A DNA stretch of 64,000 bases, taken from contig NZ_ADVG01000005.1 of the NCBI RefSeq assembly GCF_000178855.1, forward strand, positions 186,001-250,000, written 5' to 3'. Position 1 is the stretch's first letter; every line of letters starts with the position of its first letter. Below, in pieces: positions 16,592-26,470 of this stretch. The notes under the pieces are model-generated. The model was not told the DNA's origin. It was given only the letters and a program-made list of their open reading frames with translations, and ran no database searches. A program made the translations under genes and the position numbers. This stretch comes from Ktedonobacter racemifer DSM 44963 (lineage in GTDB: Bacteria; Chloroflexota; Ktedonobacteria; Ktedonobacterales; Ktedonobacteraceae).

Positions 16592-18022
16592 TTGGCGTAC
16601 AAAGATTTACGCGCGTTTATGCAGCGCCTGGAGGAAGAGAGACAACTTCTCCATATCGATCAGGAGGTCACCCTGGAGCCCGACCTGGGAGCTGCAGGGC
16701 GAGCTGTGTCCTACCTGGGCGATCAGGCACCAGCGATCCACTTTCGCAATATTCACAGCTACAACGGTGCCCAGGTAGTGATGAATGTGCTTGGTTCCTG
16801 GGCAAATCATGCTTTAATGCTGAACATACCCAAGACAACAACGGTAAAGGAGCAGTTTTTTGAGTTTGTGCGTCGCTGGAACACGTACCCGATGGAAGTG
16901 GAACGCGTTCAGGATGCGCCATTCTATGAAAATGAGATCACCGATAACATCAACCTTTTCGATGTGCTGCCGCTTTTCCGCTTAAATGAGTATGACGCTG
17001 GATGCTACATCGACAAGGGATGCGTCGTGACACGAGATCCGAATCACCCTGAGGAGTTTGATTTACAAAACGTTGGCATCTACCGTATCCAGGTGAAAGG
17101 AAAGGATCATCTGGGCGTGCAGTTTTTGCCCTTCCACGATGCAGGCGCACAATTATATATGGCGGAAGAGCGCGGAGAGAATTTGCCAGTCGCCATTGCC
17201 ATAGGTTGCGAACCCGTGATTACGACGATTGCAGGGTCGCCTCTGCTCTACACGCAATCTGAGTATAAGATGGCGGGCGCGATGCAGCAAGAGCCCTACA
17301 GGATCGTGAAGGCCAGACGTACAGGCCTTGATGTTCCATGGGGAGCTGAGATTGTTCTGGAAGGCGAAGCCATCGGAGGGCAACGCGAGATTGAAGGGCC
17401 CTTTGGTGAGTTCACCGGTAGCTATTCGGGAATCAGGCGTCAACCAGTGATAAAGATTCACGCGATCTATCACCGCACGAAACCGATTTACGAACATGTC
17501 TATATAGGCATTCCCTGGACTGAGATCGACTACCTGATCGGCGTCAACACCTGCGTCGCGATCTACACGCAACTCAAAGAGGCCTATCCAGAAATTGTAG
17601 CGGTCAACGCGACCTACCTCAATGGACTGGTCGCGATCGTCTCGACGAAAACCGCAGGCCGCGTTGGTGGCTTCGCCAAAGCAGTTGGTGTACGCACCAT
17701 CACCACAACACATGGCATAGGCTATTGCAAGATCGTCATTGTCGTGGACGAGGATATTGATCCGTTCGATCTCAATCAGGTAATGTGGGCGCTCTCCACA
17801 CGCTTCTCCCCGAGTAAAGACCTGATTGTCGTGCCGACTGCCTCCGTTATCTCGCTCGATCCGAGTTCTGATCCACCCGGTATCACGCACAAGCTGATCC
17901 TCGACGCGACTATCCCACAGCCACCAGATATACGCGGAGAGAAAACGCTCTTAATAGACCCGCCGCCAACTACAGAGCAATGGCATAAGAAGCTCATCGA
18001 TGATATGCGTAAACAGAGATGA
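16592..18022 (+). CDS. ubiD: UbiD family decarboxylase (hydroxyarylic acid type)
   Basis: Prenylated-FMN-dependent reversible decarboxylase. The 476-aa protein has the usual UbiD length and motifs (YKDLRAFMQRLEEERQL at the start, EGPFGEFTGSYSG in the middle, PGITHKLILDATIP near the C-terminus). Start is TTG at 16592, with AAGGAGGT seven nt upstream; no better ATG exists. With ubiX and the D subunit it fits a phenolic-acid decarboxylase (vanillate, gallate or 4-hydroxybenzoate class) rather than ubiquinone synthesis; the substrate is not readable. Confidence 0.92.
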   Translation: MAYKDLRAFMQRLEEERQLLHIDQEVTLEPDLGAAGRAVSYLGDQAPAIHFRNIHSYNGAQVVMNVLGSWANHALMLNIPKTTTVKEQFFEFVRRWNTYPMEVERVQDAPFYENEITDNINLFDVLPLFRLNEYDAGCYIDKGCVVTRDPNHPEEFDLQNVGIYRIQVKGKDHLGVQFLPFHDAGAQLYMAEERGENLPVAIAIGCEPVITTIAGSPLLYTQSEYKMAGAMQQEPYRIVKARRTGLDVPWGAEIVLEGEAIGGQREIEGPFGEFTGSYSGIRRQPVIKIHAIYHRTKPIYEHVYIGIPWTEIDYLIGVNTCVAIYTQLKEAYPEIVAVNATYLNGLVAIVSTKTAGRVGGFAKAVGVRTITTTHGIGYCKIVIVVDEDIDPFDLNQVMWALSTRFSPSKDLIVVPTASVISLDPSSDPPGITHKLILDATIPQPPDIRGEKTLLIDPPPTTEQWHKKLIDDMRKQR

Positions 18023-18203
18023 AAATAGTTAGAAAGAGCACCATGCATACAAACCAGTAATACATCCTCCACAACTGCGTCTCGCGCGGTACGTGAACGA
18101 GTTGGGCTAGCAATAACTGTGTAATTTGACCCATATCCCCCTGTTTTGTTCTTTAGAGACAAGATTACACGGAAAAAACGAAAGAAACGTGAACATTAAG
18201 ACG

Positions 18204-18565
18204 TTAAAAGGTTCGCGCTGTCGAAACAGGCAGGTGATAGACGCGGCTCAGGCGACGCTTGAGCTGATCATTCACCTGGTATTGCTGAAGCCTCAGGCCG
18301 ATGTAGAGTTCGTTCGCTTGCTGTCTGAGCAGGGCGGCCTGGATCTCCAGATAGCGGCGCAAGAGCGGGTGCTCCGTCTGAATCCACTCGACTTCTTCCA
18401 CCAGTAAGAGGCCTTTGGGACGCAGTTGTGTCCCCCAGCGCTCAAGCACTGAGATCGGATCTCGCAGGTGGGTCAGGAGCATGCGGCAGAAGATGAGATC
18501 ACCTAGTCCAGTGGGAAAGGGAGTCTGGGTTACGTCATGATGAGCAAATGAGACATGTGCAGGGC
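18204..18565 (-). pseudogene. SAM methyltransferase fragment cut by IS6
   Basis: The minus strand reads CPAHVSFAHHDVTQTPFP and then DLIFCRMLLTHLRDPISVLE, a class I SAM-dependent methyltransferase core (motifs IV-V) with VEWIQTEHP after it. The N-terminal SAM-binding part is missing because the frame runs into the IS6 end at 18566. The C-terminal part also stops early. Confidence 0.7.
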
Positions 18566-19420
18566 ATTGTCAACTTATTTCTAAAAACGAAATATACTGG
18601 TGAGCTATAGGAGAAAAGCAATAAAAGGGTAATGAGAAGTGGGGAGGTAGAGGTAGTTATACGACCTGCTTGACTCTAGTTACCTCATGCCATTGCTGGA
18701 ATCGGCCCTGCAAAAGGGCACGGTACTCCCCGGCAGGGAAACGATGCCTTCGTGGTTGGAAATGTCCAGCGATGGGTCCAAAGGCCGAAAGAAAGCGTTG
18801 TGCGTGTTTGGCCGATTTAAACCGCCGCATTTTCTTCTCTCGTAGTCGCGTCGGTTGATGTGAGTTTTCCGCTCGATTGTTCAAGCCTTTGTGTTGCCGA
18901 TGCTCCACGCCAGGCAGGATCTCGCGTTTCGCTGCTCCATAGCTCTTCAATGTATCGGTAATGATCACGCGCGGGACGTATTGCACCCCTTTGAGGAGCT
19001 TGCGAAAGAACTTTTTGGCCGCCTGCTTGTTGCGTCGGCTCTGCACCAGGATGTCCAGCACGTTGCCGTCCTGATCAACAGCTCTCCACAAATAATGGGG
19101 TTTGCCATTGATTTTCAGGTACACCTCGTCCATATGCCATGTGCCTCCCGTTTTCGGACGGCGACGGCGCAGTTCGTTCGCGTAGGTCTGCCCAAACTTC
19201 AAGCACCACTGCCGCACGGTTTCATAGCTCACGACGATTCCGTGCTGTTCCAGAAGCTCTTCCACATCGCGAAAACTGAGGGAGAAGCGGAAATACAGCC
19301 ACACTGCGTGACTGATGATTTCAGGTGGGAAGCGAAAGCCTTTGTAGCTTGGAGCAGGGGTGTTTGTTTTCATGCAGCTATTCTCGCACATTGTTCAGCT
19401 ACTTTCCCAAGTTGACAATA
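18566..19420 (-). mobile_element. IS6-family insertion sequence
   Basis: About 855 bp element with short terminal inverted repeats (ATTGTCAACTT at 18566 and AAGTTGACAAT at 19409-19419) around one transposase gene. It joins a methyltransferase fragment on the left to a serine recombinase fragment on the right, so the two flanks do not belong together and a deletion or recombination accompanied insertion. No target duplication was found. Confidence 0.8.
18657..19373 (-). CDS. IS6-family DDE transposase
   Basis: A 238-aa transposase of the IS6 (IS240/IS26-like) type that moves by replicative cointegration. Visible are the N-terminal helix-turn-helix (SFRDVEELLEQHGIVVSYETVRQW) and the DDE catalytic residues in HMDEVYLK, VIITDTLKSY and RAENSHQPTR. 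The frame is uninterrupted, so this is the one apparently intact IS6 transposase in the window. An upstream Met at 19391 is possible. Confidence 0.92.
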   Translation of the reverse strand: MKTNTPAPSYKGFRFPPEIISHAVWLYFRFSLSFRDVEELLEQHGIVVSYETVRQWCLKFGQTYANELRRRRPKTGGTWHMDEVYLKINGKPHYLWRAVDQDGNVLDILVQSRRNKQAAKKFFRKLLKGVQYVPRVIITDTLKSYGAAKREILPGVEHRQHKGLNNRAENSHQPTRLREKKMRRFKSAKHAQRFLSAFGPIAGHFQPRRHRFPAGEYRALLQGRFQQWHEVTRVKQVV

Positions 19421-19421
19421 C

Positions 19422-20102
19422 CAGATTGCCCTCTCCGTCCTGGAGCAGCTTGAGGGACAAGCCAGGCAAGTGGACCAGCAGTGGAAGCGGCAAATCGAAC
19501 GGGCACAATACGAGGCAAATCTGGCCTGTCGGCGCTATGTGGCGGTTGATCCTGACAATCGTCTGGTTGCGCGCAGTCTTGAACGAGACTGGAATGACAA
19601 ACTGGCCGACGTTCAACGGTTGGAACGGGAACAAGCGCTCTTGCCACGACCAACAGCCCTTCAGTTCTCAGACGCTCAGCGTCAGCAAATCCGCGCCTTA
19701 GCCCAGGATCTCCCTGCGATTTGGCATGCAGCAACGACGACGTGGGCTGAACGCAAACAACTCCTGCGCTTTCTCATCAAAGATGTGACACTCTCCAAGC
19801 GGGGCAATGTCATCAGGATCGACATTCGCTGGCAAACGGAGGCGGTGACGCATCTGGCCATTCCCCCGTATCAACAATCCTGGGAAATTCGCCAGACCAG
19901 CCAGGAGGTTGTGGCCCAGGTCCAAGAACTGGCTCCAACGCATACCGATACGCAGATCGCGGCCATCCTCAATGCCATGGGAGCGCATGCAGGCATGGGA
20001 GGAGGATATCAATTCAGAGGAACCACAAATCGGGGCAAGGTCAGGCTGCCTAATGACAGCAGAACTCAATTGATATATACTACTTCTTCTGTATTCTCAT
20101 AA
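19422..20102 (+). pseudogene. Large serine recombinase, C-terminal fragment
   Basis: Frame beginning at the IS6 edge encodes QIALSVLEQLEGQARQVDQQ, the coiled-coil and C-terminal region of a large serine recombinase (RRYVAVDPDNRLVARSLERDW, TWAERKQLLRFLIKDV, THTDTQIAAILNAMG). The catalytic serine domain and zinc ribbon are missing, removed at the IS6 junction. It is therefore a dead remnant. Confidence 0.8.
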
Positions 20103-20317
20103 TGAATAAGAACAGCGCAAGCGTTATACTTTGTTTTCTTGTTTCCTTTTTCTCTGCACTCACAAGGAAGCGAGATGTGGCGAGCGATCAGAGCTGACAG
20201 TTGAGCCGACTCAACCGTGTCGGCAAAGGCACTAGAGAGATACATGACAGAGAAAATAAGCAGTAACTTTTCAAAAAAGGAAATATAAGCGGTCATTTGA
20301 ATAAGGAGATACGCAGC

Positions 20318-20989
20318 ATGGCAGTTAGCCCCCGAAGTGATGAAGAAATCCAGGAAGACGTCCTGGCCGAGTTGAAGTGGGATCCTCGTGTCCGAATAAA
20401 CGAAATTGGTGTCATCGTAACTGACGGGATCGTTACGCTGACTGGTTGGGTCGATTCGCTTCCACAAAAGATAGCTGCCGAAGAGGCCGCCAGCCGCGTT
20501 CGCGGCGTCAAGGCGATCGTTAACGACATCGAGGTGCGCTTGCCTGGCTTCGCTGAACGCACCGACATCGACCTTGCCAAGGCCGTACTTGACGCCCTTA
20601 AGTGGGAAGCAGATATTCCAACTGGCAAACTGGAGGTAAAGGTCGACCATGGCTGGGTGACGCTCAAGGGTATGGTCGAACACAACTACCAGAGGCAAAG
20701 TGCAGAAGATGCTGTCAAGAAAATAGCAGGTGTTAAAGGTGTCACTAATATTATCACTGTTAAGCCTCAGCTGGTACCCACAGATCTGAAGCAGCAGATC
20801 GAGAAGGCGCTCGTTCGTAATGCGGAGATAGATGCCCAGCGTATTACCGTCGAAATGCAGGACGGTAAGGTCATTCTCCGTGGGACAGTACGCTCCTATG
20901 CTGAGAAACTGGCGGCGGAGGATACAGCTTGGTTAGCGCCGGGTGTTACCGAGGTTGAGAACCACATTGTGGTCTCACCTTTACCGTAA
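20318..20989 (+). CDS. Triple BON-domain protein
   Basis: A 223-aa protein with three BON domains (about residues 10-75, 85-150 and 155-222), each with the GxVxLxGxV pattern (IVTLTGWV, WVTLKGMV, KVILRGTV). BON domains bind membranes or ligands in osmotic-stress and cell-envelope proteins. There is no signal peptide, so this copy is probably cytosolic. Start 20318 has AAGGAGAT upstream; the in-frame Met seven codons earlier lacks a site. Confidence 0.88.
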   Translation: MAVSPRSDEEIQEDVLAELKWDPRVRINEIGVIVTDGIVTLTGWVDSLPQKIAAEEAASRVRGVKAIVNDIEVRLPGFAERTDIDLAKAVLDALKWEADIPTGKLEVKVDHGWVTLKGMVEHNYQRQSAEDAVKKIAGVKGVTNIITVKPQLVPTDLKQQIEKALVRNAEIDAQRITVEMQDGKVILRGTVRSYAEKLAAEDTAWLAPGVTEVENHIVVSPLP

Positions 20990-21041
20990 CCGCTGTTTTG
21001 AGGCCAACGAGCTCATCCTTTGATGGGAATGAGCGCCACAT

Positions 21042-21096
21042 CCCTCCTGCTCTGCCGCTTCGTTCTCGACCATTTTAAGCGTCTGAAGCAGGAGGG
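21042..21096. terminator. Hairpin between convergent genes
   Basis: CCCTCCTGCT and AGCAGGAGGG pair around a loop of about 35 nt between the convergent BON gene and the luciferase-like gene. No U-tract follows, so terminator function is tentative. Confidence 0.35.
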
Positions 21097-21147
21097 TTGC
21101 TATACGGTTGAGATGAGTTGTTAAGCATTCCCTATAGACTTGCTCAC

Positions 21148-22188
21148 CTACTTAAAGGCAGGCAAGACATGCCGCGCGATGCGTTCAAGATTTTCCACGA
21201 CAGCCTGGTGCGGAACGCCTGGCGGATGAGACCAGAAGCATAGTTCGCTGAAGGGAACCTGAGCCTGGAGGTCCTGTAAGCGTTTGACCACGTTGTCTGG
21301 CGTATCTACTAGAAAATGCTCGCGCTTAAATGATTTGGGGTCAGGCTCCGCTGGCATAGCCTTTCCCACATCCGTCCCCATCTTAGCATAGACGTATTGC
21401 CGATAGGCCATAGAGGGAGCGAGCAGAGTAACCCAATCACGCTCAGGATCATCGCTGACCCACAGATGTGTACTCAAGACAATGGGAAATGACGTAGAAT
21501 CACGACCATACTTCTTCAAGTGTGACTGCAATATGTGCCACTGATTCACCACCTCTTGTTCAGGAGCATCGGAGAGGAAACCAGATGCCAGGAATCCGTC
21601 AGCAAGGCGTGCCACACGATCGAGCGCGACTTCCGTATTGGCACCCATGTAAATTGGCAAACGCGCTCCCTGCGCTGGTTGGGGCGTTACCGGGAGGGGA
21701 GCACCATTATACCCATCCGGTACGTGCTCTCCTCGGAAAGCTGCCCGAAGATAGGGAATGGCCTCTTCCATGCGTTTCTTGCGCTGGCTGCGCGGCACAC
21801 CAAAGGCCGCGAACTCGTGTTGTACATATCCCAGCCCGACTCCCAGAGTGAAGCGTCCCTCGCTAAGTACATCCAGTACAGCCGTCTCCTCAGCTATAAG
21901 GCGGACAGGCCAGAGTGGTAGAAGCAGTAAGTTTGTACCGAGGTGGAGGTGTTCGGCGCGAGCGGCTATATGAGCCAGGAATGTAAAGGGAGCAGGAAGA
22001 TAGCCATCATCAAAGCCATGATGCTCAGAGACCCACACGCCGTAAAAACCAAGCAGGTCGGCGTGGCAAAACTCATCCATAAGTTCTTTATAGGTTGTAG
22101 TTGTTACCGGTTGACCCAACGTTGTTCGGCCATCACTCCACAGAGAAAAACGCAGCACCCTATGCGTTTCATTTGCTTTCGTTTCCAA
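21148..22188 (-). CDS. LLM class flavin-dependent oxidoreductase
   Basis: A 346-aa luciferase-like monooxygenase/F420-type reductase. Typical segments are LLGFYGVWVSEHHGFDDGYLP, NLLLLPLWPVRLIAEETAVLD, GRFTLGVGLGYVQHEFAAFG and the LPIYMGANTEVALDRVARLADGF sheet. The family oxidises or reduces small organics with FMN or F420; the substrate is unknown. Start 22188 is the first Met (METKANETHRVL), after a GGAGCG stretch. It stands alone. Confidence 0.88.
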   Translation of the reverse strand: METKANETHRVLRFSLWSDGRTTLGQPVTTTTYKELMDEFCHADLLGFYGVWVSEHHGFDDGYLPAPFTFLAHIAARAEHLHLGTNLLLLPLWPVRLIAEETAVLDVLSEGRFTLGVGLGYVQHEFAAFGVPRSQRKKRMEEAIPYLRAAFRGEHVPDGYNGAPLPVTPQPAQGARLPIYMGANTEVALDRVARLADGFLASGFLSDAPEQEVVNQWHILQSHLKKYGRDSTSFPIVLSTHLWVSDDPERDWVTLLAPSMAYRQYVYAKMGTDVGKAMPAEPDPKSFKREHFLVDTPDNVVKRLQDLQAQVPFSELCFWSHPPGVPHQAVVENLERIARHVLPAFK

Positions 22189-22381
22189 TTTTCGCTCCTC
22201 TATAGTGATAGGATGTTACTCCTCCCTATCATTGAATTACATAGGTGTTTTTTACCACTCGCTTAAATTGTAAGCCGATGTTACAAATCATCGGCGAGTC
22301 GAAGATAGGTAGTGACTCTTGAGAGAAGTGGTAACATAGAGGTCAGGAGGACTGACCATGACACCAACACCATCCCTGCCA

Positions 22382-23336
22382 GCATGTGTATGATGTTGCG
22401 TCATCGTGGCTCTCCCCAACTTTTGATGAACCGAGTATTGTAGCGTTAAGAAGGAACGGTGAAGAAGTGCAAGGAAAGAGCGAAAAAAGGTGAAAGGGCT
22501 TCCAACTGTTTCTTGGGGATGTGCGGGGATGTTCTCTTCCTCCTGTCATTGCAGAAGTTGTGCGGGTAGTGGCGGGTAGTGCCCCCCATCACTCTCACAG
22601 AAGACCATCAGGTTTCCTGTGAGGCGGAAAGCAACACAAGCCGACCGATGCAGAGCCAAGCCTGATCCCATCGGTTCCATTGAAATTGCGCTCAAGCAAC
22701 ATGCAAGACGCGCAAGCGGAGCAAGTCAATGTTGGCTCGCCCATACATCTGTCGTTTGAGCAGTTTGAGCCGGGTGATGTGTCCTTCCACTGGCCCCGTA
22801 CTCCATGGCTCCGTCAGGGCGGCGAGAGCCGCATCAGCTTCGTTTTCTAGACCCAGAGCAAAGTGACGTATTTCCTCGCAAGGACTCGCTTTCGCCCTCT
22901 TTCCCCAAGGTAGAGAGGTTCTCCAGAGATGGAGCCAAACGAAAGAGAGCTTGTCGGTAGGCAATGTCCGTTTCTCGGAGTTCTTCCGGTTCGCACAAGA
23001 GCAACCGCGTTGCTTGCCTGGGAGTGCGGGTTGTCGATGCGCGCTGAGCAATTGGAGCAACGATATGAAGACGCCGAGTTTCCTGCCCACACACAGGACA
23101 AGACGCCAGGCTTTGTAACGAGGCCAGCACCAGTGTCAGTTCCTCTGATGTGATCAGCAGTTCATGTATTTCAAGCTTCTCTGGGACAGGTATCAAGAGC
23201 TTGATTACCTTCTCAATCTGATCTTTTGCGCTCAATACTGATACTGTTTTCATCCTTCCAGTTTAGCATCTCTGCCTTGCTGAGCTTTTCATCAAAAGCT
23301 GGGGAGAGCCACGATGACGCAACATCATACACATGC
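22382..23336 (-). mobile_element. ISL3-like element, internally deleted
   Basis: Bounded by 49-bp inverted repeats (22382-22430 and 23288-23336, one mismatch seen, sharing GCATGTGTATGATGTTGCG). Inside is a shrunken ISL3-type transposase, so it can move only in trans. No target duplication was recognised. Confidence 0.75.
22692..23253 (-). pseudogene. ISL3-family transposase remnant
   Basis: The N-terminal part (MKTVSVLSAKDQIEKVIKLL, then the zinc-finger segment SLASCPVCGQETRRLH) is followed in other frames by the extreme C-terminal part (EPWSTGPVEGHITRLKLLKRQMYGRA). The whole central DDE domain is missing and at least one frameshift separates the pieces. Confidence 0.75.
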
Positions 23337-23419
23337 CGCTTCACCCTTCCATCGCTATCCAAATGGAGTCCTCATGGACAACACTTCCGCTCGTTAGAGG
23401 GCGCACGCGAATAAGTTGA

Positions 23420-24177
23420 CAATATCCCTCGGTTTACCCCCTGCACCTGGCCTTTTCTCATCATATTCATTGCCTCATATCCTTGTAATGTCTTCCTGGC
23501 TGTTTCAAACGGAATATATGTTTTTCAGAGGAAAGAAGCCCATTCCTGGCTTGACCAGTCGTTTGATGAAACGGTGGTCTTGTTCTATGAGATTCTTCAC
23601 GTATTTGACTTGTCGCAATTCAACTGATGAGGAAAGGATCCCGCTGGCTTTGAGATGTGCTCTAGCCTTGGGAGAGGCGACATTTTTATCGACATTGATG
23701 ACTCGAAGATCTCTTCTGCTCGTATGGCCGCCGGAGAGGAGAGGCGTCTGTGCTTGCTTTGCCTCTGTCAGACCAGCATGAGGGGCTGTCCGCGCAGAAG
23801 AACCAAGCGCTTTCACAAAAAAACGTTGAGCGGCTTCAGCATCACGTGTTGGACTCAAGAGAAACTCCACCGTGTTCCCTTCAGAATCTACGGCCCGATA
23901 GAGGGAGAGCCAGACCTTCTTGATCTTGATGTATGTTTCATCAACTTTCCAGGAATCATTGCAGGCTTTCAGATGAGGGCGACAGCGCCTCTCCAACTCT
24001 GGTGCATAAGACTGAACCCAACGGTACATCGTCGTATGATCGACGTGTAGCCCCCTCTCCTGCATGATGTCTTCCAAATCGCGATAGCTGAGTGCATAGC
24101 GAAGATACCAACGGACACAGAGCAAAATAATCTCAGCTTCGCGCATGACGCCATTTGAATGGGGCTTGCGTGGTCAT
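23420..24177 (-). pseudogene. IS6-family transposase pseudogene
   Basis: Starts MTTQAPFKWRH at 24177, frameshifts after RHA at about 24140, continues as EIILLCVRWYLRYALSYRD with catalytic residues in KVDETYIK, VINVDKN and EQDHRFIKRL. It frameshifts again near 23510 (the C-terminus continues as FETARKTLQGYEAMNMMRKG in another frame) and is cut at a TTGTCAACTT end near 23420. Two frameshifts make it inactive. Confidence 0.8.
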
Positions 24178-24254
24178 CTGGCTTCTCTTCTCATCTTTTG
24201 ATCTATCATATCTGATGAGTTTTATTCTTGCAACACAGCCCAAGCAGGAACACT

Positions 24255-24710
24255 CTACTGGTTGTCTGGCTCGTCACCTGCCCACTGCCAATGTGGTACT
24301 TCATGCAGCGGATAGAGGTCTTCGTCACGCTCCGCATGCGAGTTCTGCATCGCCACCCGCGAGCCAAACTCGACATGCTGCCGGACCGCCTCCCGGAAAG
24401 GCTCGTCATCTGGCAGGCCAGCCGTATCGAGGGCAGCCATGTACAATTCGACGAAGCGTTGCCGCTGGGCTTCGGTAATCTTGAGATGACGGTGGACGGC
24501 GATCACATGCTCAAAGCCGAGTTCTCTACTAAAGCGATCAGGGCCGCCGAAGGATTCGGCGGTAAAGGCGGTCAAATGGTCAACATGCTGCGGTTGCTCT
24601 CTGCCGAAGAGCGGCTGGAGCAAGGGGTCCTTGAGGACGCTGGCATAGAAGGCTTCCTCCAGTTGGTGCAGCGCACTCAGACCTCCAGCGTGTTCGAAGA
24701 GCGTTGGCAT
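24255..24710 (-). CDS. Truncated haemoglobin, group II-like
   Basis: A 151-aa truncated globin: TLFEHAGGLSALHQLEEAFYASVLKDPLLQPLF, the TAFTAESFGGPDRF segment and the proximal His region EHVIAVHRHLKI followed by RQRFVELYMAALD. Group II truncated globins bind O2 or NO and help in redox or NO defence. There is a tail (about residues 125-151) beyond the globin fold. Start 24710 follows AAGGAGGACC. The gene downstream of it is an IS6 remnant. Confidence 0.9.
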   Translation of the reverse strand: MPTLFEHAGGLSALHQLEEAFYASVLKDPLLQPLFGREQPQHVDHLTAFTAESFGGPDRFSRELGFEHVIAVHRHLKITEAQRQRFVELYMAALDTAGLPDDEPFREAVRQHVEFGSRVAMQNSHAERDEDLYPLHEVPHWQWAGDEPDNQ

Positions 24711-24719
24711 AGTTGGTCC

Positions 24720-24936
24720 TCCTTGTTGTCATGGTCGCCGCCTTGATGGGCGGCACGCGTGAATAGCACAGCCGTACACAAGCAAGAGAGCATTCCTGGG
24801 AGGGAACCTGCCCTAGCCGTGAGGGGAACACATATCTACGTGGCTTCCCCTCACGCGTGATCACCAGGTTCTCCAACCAGGCTTGCCAGAAAGGGTCCAG
24901 GTGGCCCTTCACCTGCATGACGTATCTCATCATTGG
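24720..24936 (-). pseudogene. Broken paralogue of the 71-aa protein at 28074-28289
   Basis: The frame from 24936 starts MRYVMQVKGHLDPFWQAWLE, like the HIVIRINGHLDQNWQEWLEG start of the gene at 28074-28289. It keeps NLVITREG and then shifts frame, with NALLLVYG-like residues in another frame. The comparison is by eye. It lies just upstream of the globin on the same strand. Confidence 0.45.
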
Positions 24937-25080
24937 ACCAGGTTGAGCGAGGCTCTCCTGATGAGTTGTCTTAAAATCGTTCGTTTGTTGTGACACACGG
25001 ATGGGTTTCGTGTCGCCTGCCCAGACGAGGCTGTGCATCTCTCTCTGGGCGAGCGACACGATTCTCGCATTATCAGCCGC

Positions 25081-25761
25081 TCAGGCTGGGGTATGGGGCT
25101 GCTCAGGCAACAGCTTCGCCGCCATCACTGAGATCCAAACATAGGCGTTGAGCATCGTGAAGACGAAGGCGCTCGTCATCCAGAGATGCCCTGTCGCAAG
25201 CCCGGCAAAAGCGACGAAGCAGAGCACGCCGGAAACGAGAGCGTAGGCCGCCCATCCACGTTGGCGTTGGCCAACCAACCGACGCGCAAAGACGCAACAG
25301 GCAGCGATCAATGCCAGGAACGACAGCGAACTCACCATCATATGCACAAGGCCGTGCCAGCTTATGGCGGAGGCGGAAGCTGATGTTCCAGGAGGGAAGC
25401 CAAGACCTGGATCAGCCGTGAAGCACCCGGCGCCGATCAGACCCGCTCCGACAGCCCCTATCAAGATAGGTCCCCATGTCCCGCCCCGGCTGCCACGCAG
25501 GACCTGCCGCATGCCAATCGCGCCTGCGACGAACAGCAGACCGGAGAGCAGGAAGGTGGCGATCTCCATCCAGCCCAGGTCTCCGTTTTCGAGCAGGCTG
25601 AGCGCATGACGGCTGAGATCAAATCCTGGGCGGGTGAATGCCTGGATCAAGCCCACGACGGTGAAGAGGGGACCTGCGACCACCCCGCAGGCAAGGAGCG
25701 TTTTTGTCAGTTGCGTGGCCGAATTGGTCAGTGTGGCGTTTTGTGAAATGGCTTTTTGCAT
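25081..25761 (-). CDS. DUF998 integral membrane protein
   Basis: A 226-aa membrane protein with six predicted transmembrane helices (first LLACGVVAGPLFTVVGLIQA, last VFTMLNAYVWISVMAAKLL) and the DUF998 pattern RPGFDLSRHALSLLENGDLGW after helix one. Function is unknown. Start 25761 has AAGGAGAAAAT upstream. It is read in the same direction as several neighbours, but spacing suggests separate transcription. Confidence 0.85.
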   Translation of the reverse strand: MQKAISQNATLTNSATQLTKTLLACGVVAGPLFTVVGLIQAFTRPGFDLSRHALSLLENGDLGWMEIATFLLSGLLFVAGAIGMRQVLRGSRGGTWGPILIGAVGAGLIGAGCFTADPGLGFPPGTSASASAISWHGLVHMMVSSLSFLALIAACCVFARRLVGQRQRGWAAYALVSGVLCFVAFAGLATGHLWMTSAFVFTMLNAYVWISVMAAKLLPEQPHTPA

Positions 25762-25829
25762 AATTTTCTCCTTCGCGCGTTGAGAGTGTAGTCCCGCATG
25801 GATAAGAGGGCTGCACGTCGTGCGCGGCT

Positions 25830-26402
25830 TTATGCGGGCCGGTAACAGAGATGCACGACCCCATTGTCGAAGGTCTTTGATTCGACCAGAGTGAGATTCT
25901 TCACCTCGTTGATATCTTTGAACAAGGGCACTCCATCGCCTACGACGATGGGATGCAAGAAGAGCCGGTATTCATCAATCAGGCCAAGATGCATCAACGA
26001 ATGGGCTAGTCTGGGGCTGCCGAAGACCATCAGATTTTGGCCGGGCTATTGTTTGAGCGCGTTGACCTCCTCGGCAATATGGTCCTTCACGAGCCTGGAA
26101 TTGTTCCAGTCCACGTGTGAGAGGGTGGTAGAGAACACGACTTTGGAGATCTGCTCGACCCAGTGAGCATGTGCGATTTGATCTGATCTGCTTTCCGGAT
26201 TAGCAAGCACGCTGGGCCAGTACGCATACATGCCCTGATACGTCTGGCGTCCATAGAGAGCCACATCCACATCGCTCAGGAGTGCGTGGGCACCAGTGGC
26301 AACTTCTTCATTCATTCCCCGAAACGTCCATTCCAAACCTCCATCGGCTGTGGTCGTAAAACCATTCAGCGAGACATGCATCAGGACTACCAATTTTCTC
26401 AT
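25830..26402 (-). pseudogene. Dihydrofolate-reductase-like (RibD C-terminal) protein with in-frame TAG
   Basis: Starts MRKLVVLMHVSLNGFTTTAD at 26402 and continues to EEVNALKQ, then a TAG at 26048-26046, then PGQNLMVFGSPRLAHSLMHL and LIDEYRLFLHPIVVGDG to 25830 in the same frame. A single codon (CAG expected) has become a stop; everything else is intact. The family includes pyrimidine-deaminase-linked reductases. A homologous intact gene lies at 27447-27983. Confidence 0.85.
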
Positions 26403-26470
26403 GACTTCTCCTTTTGGTGACCGTATGATGAGTTGTGAACGCAACCTGGCTTGACAGCCTGAACGTTGCC

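Noticed and set aside
22343..22549. Short minus-strand frame over the ISL3 end
   Set aside because: Lies across the inverted repeat of the ISL3-like element.
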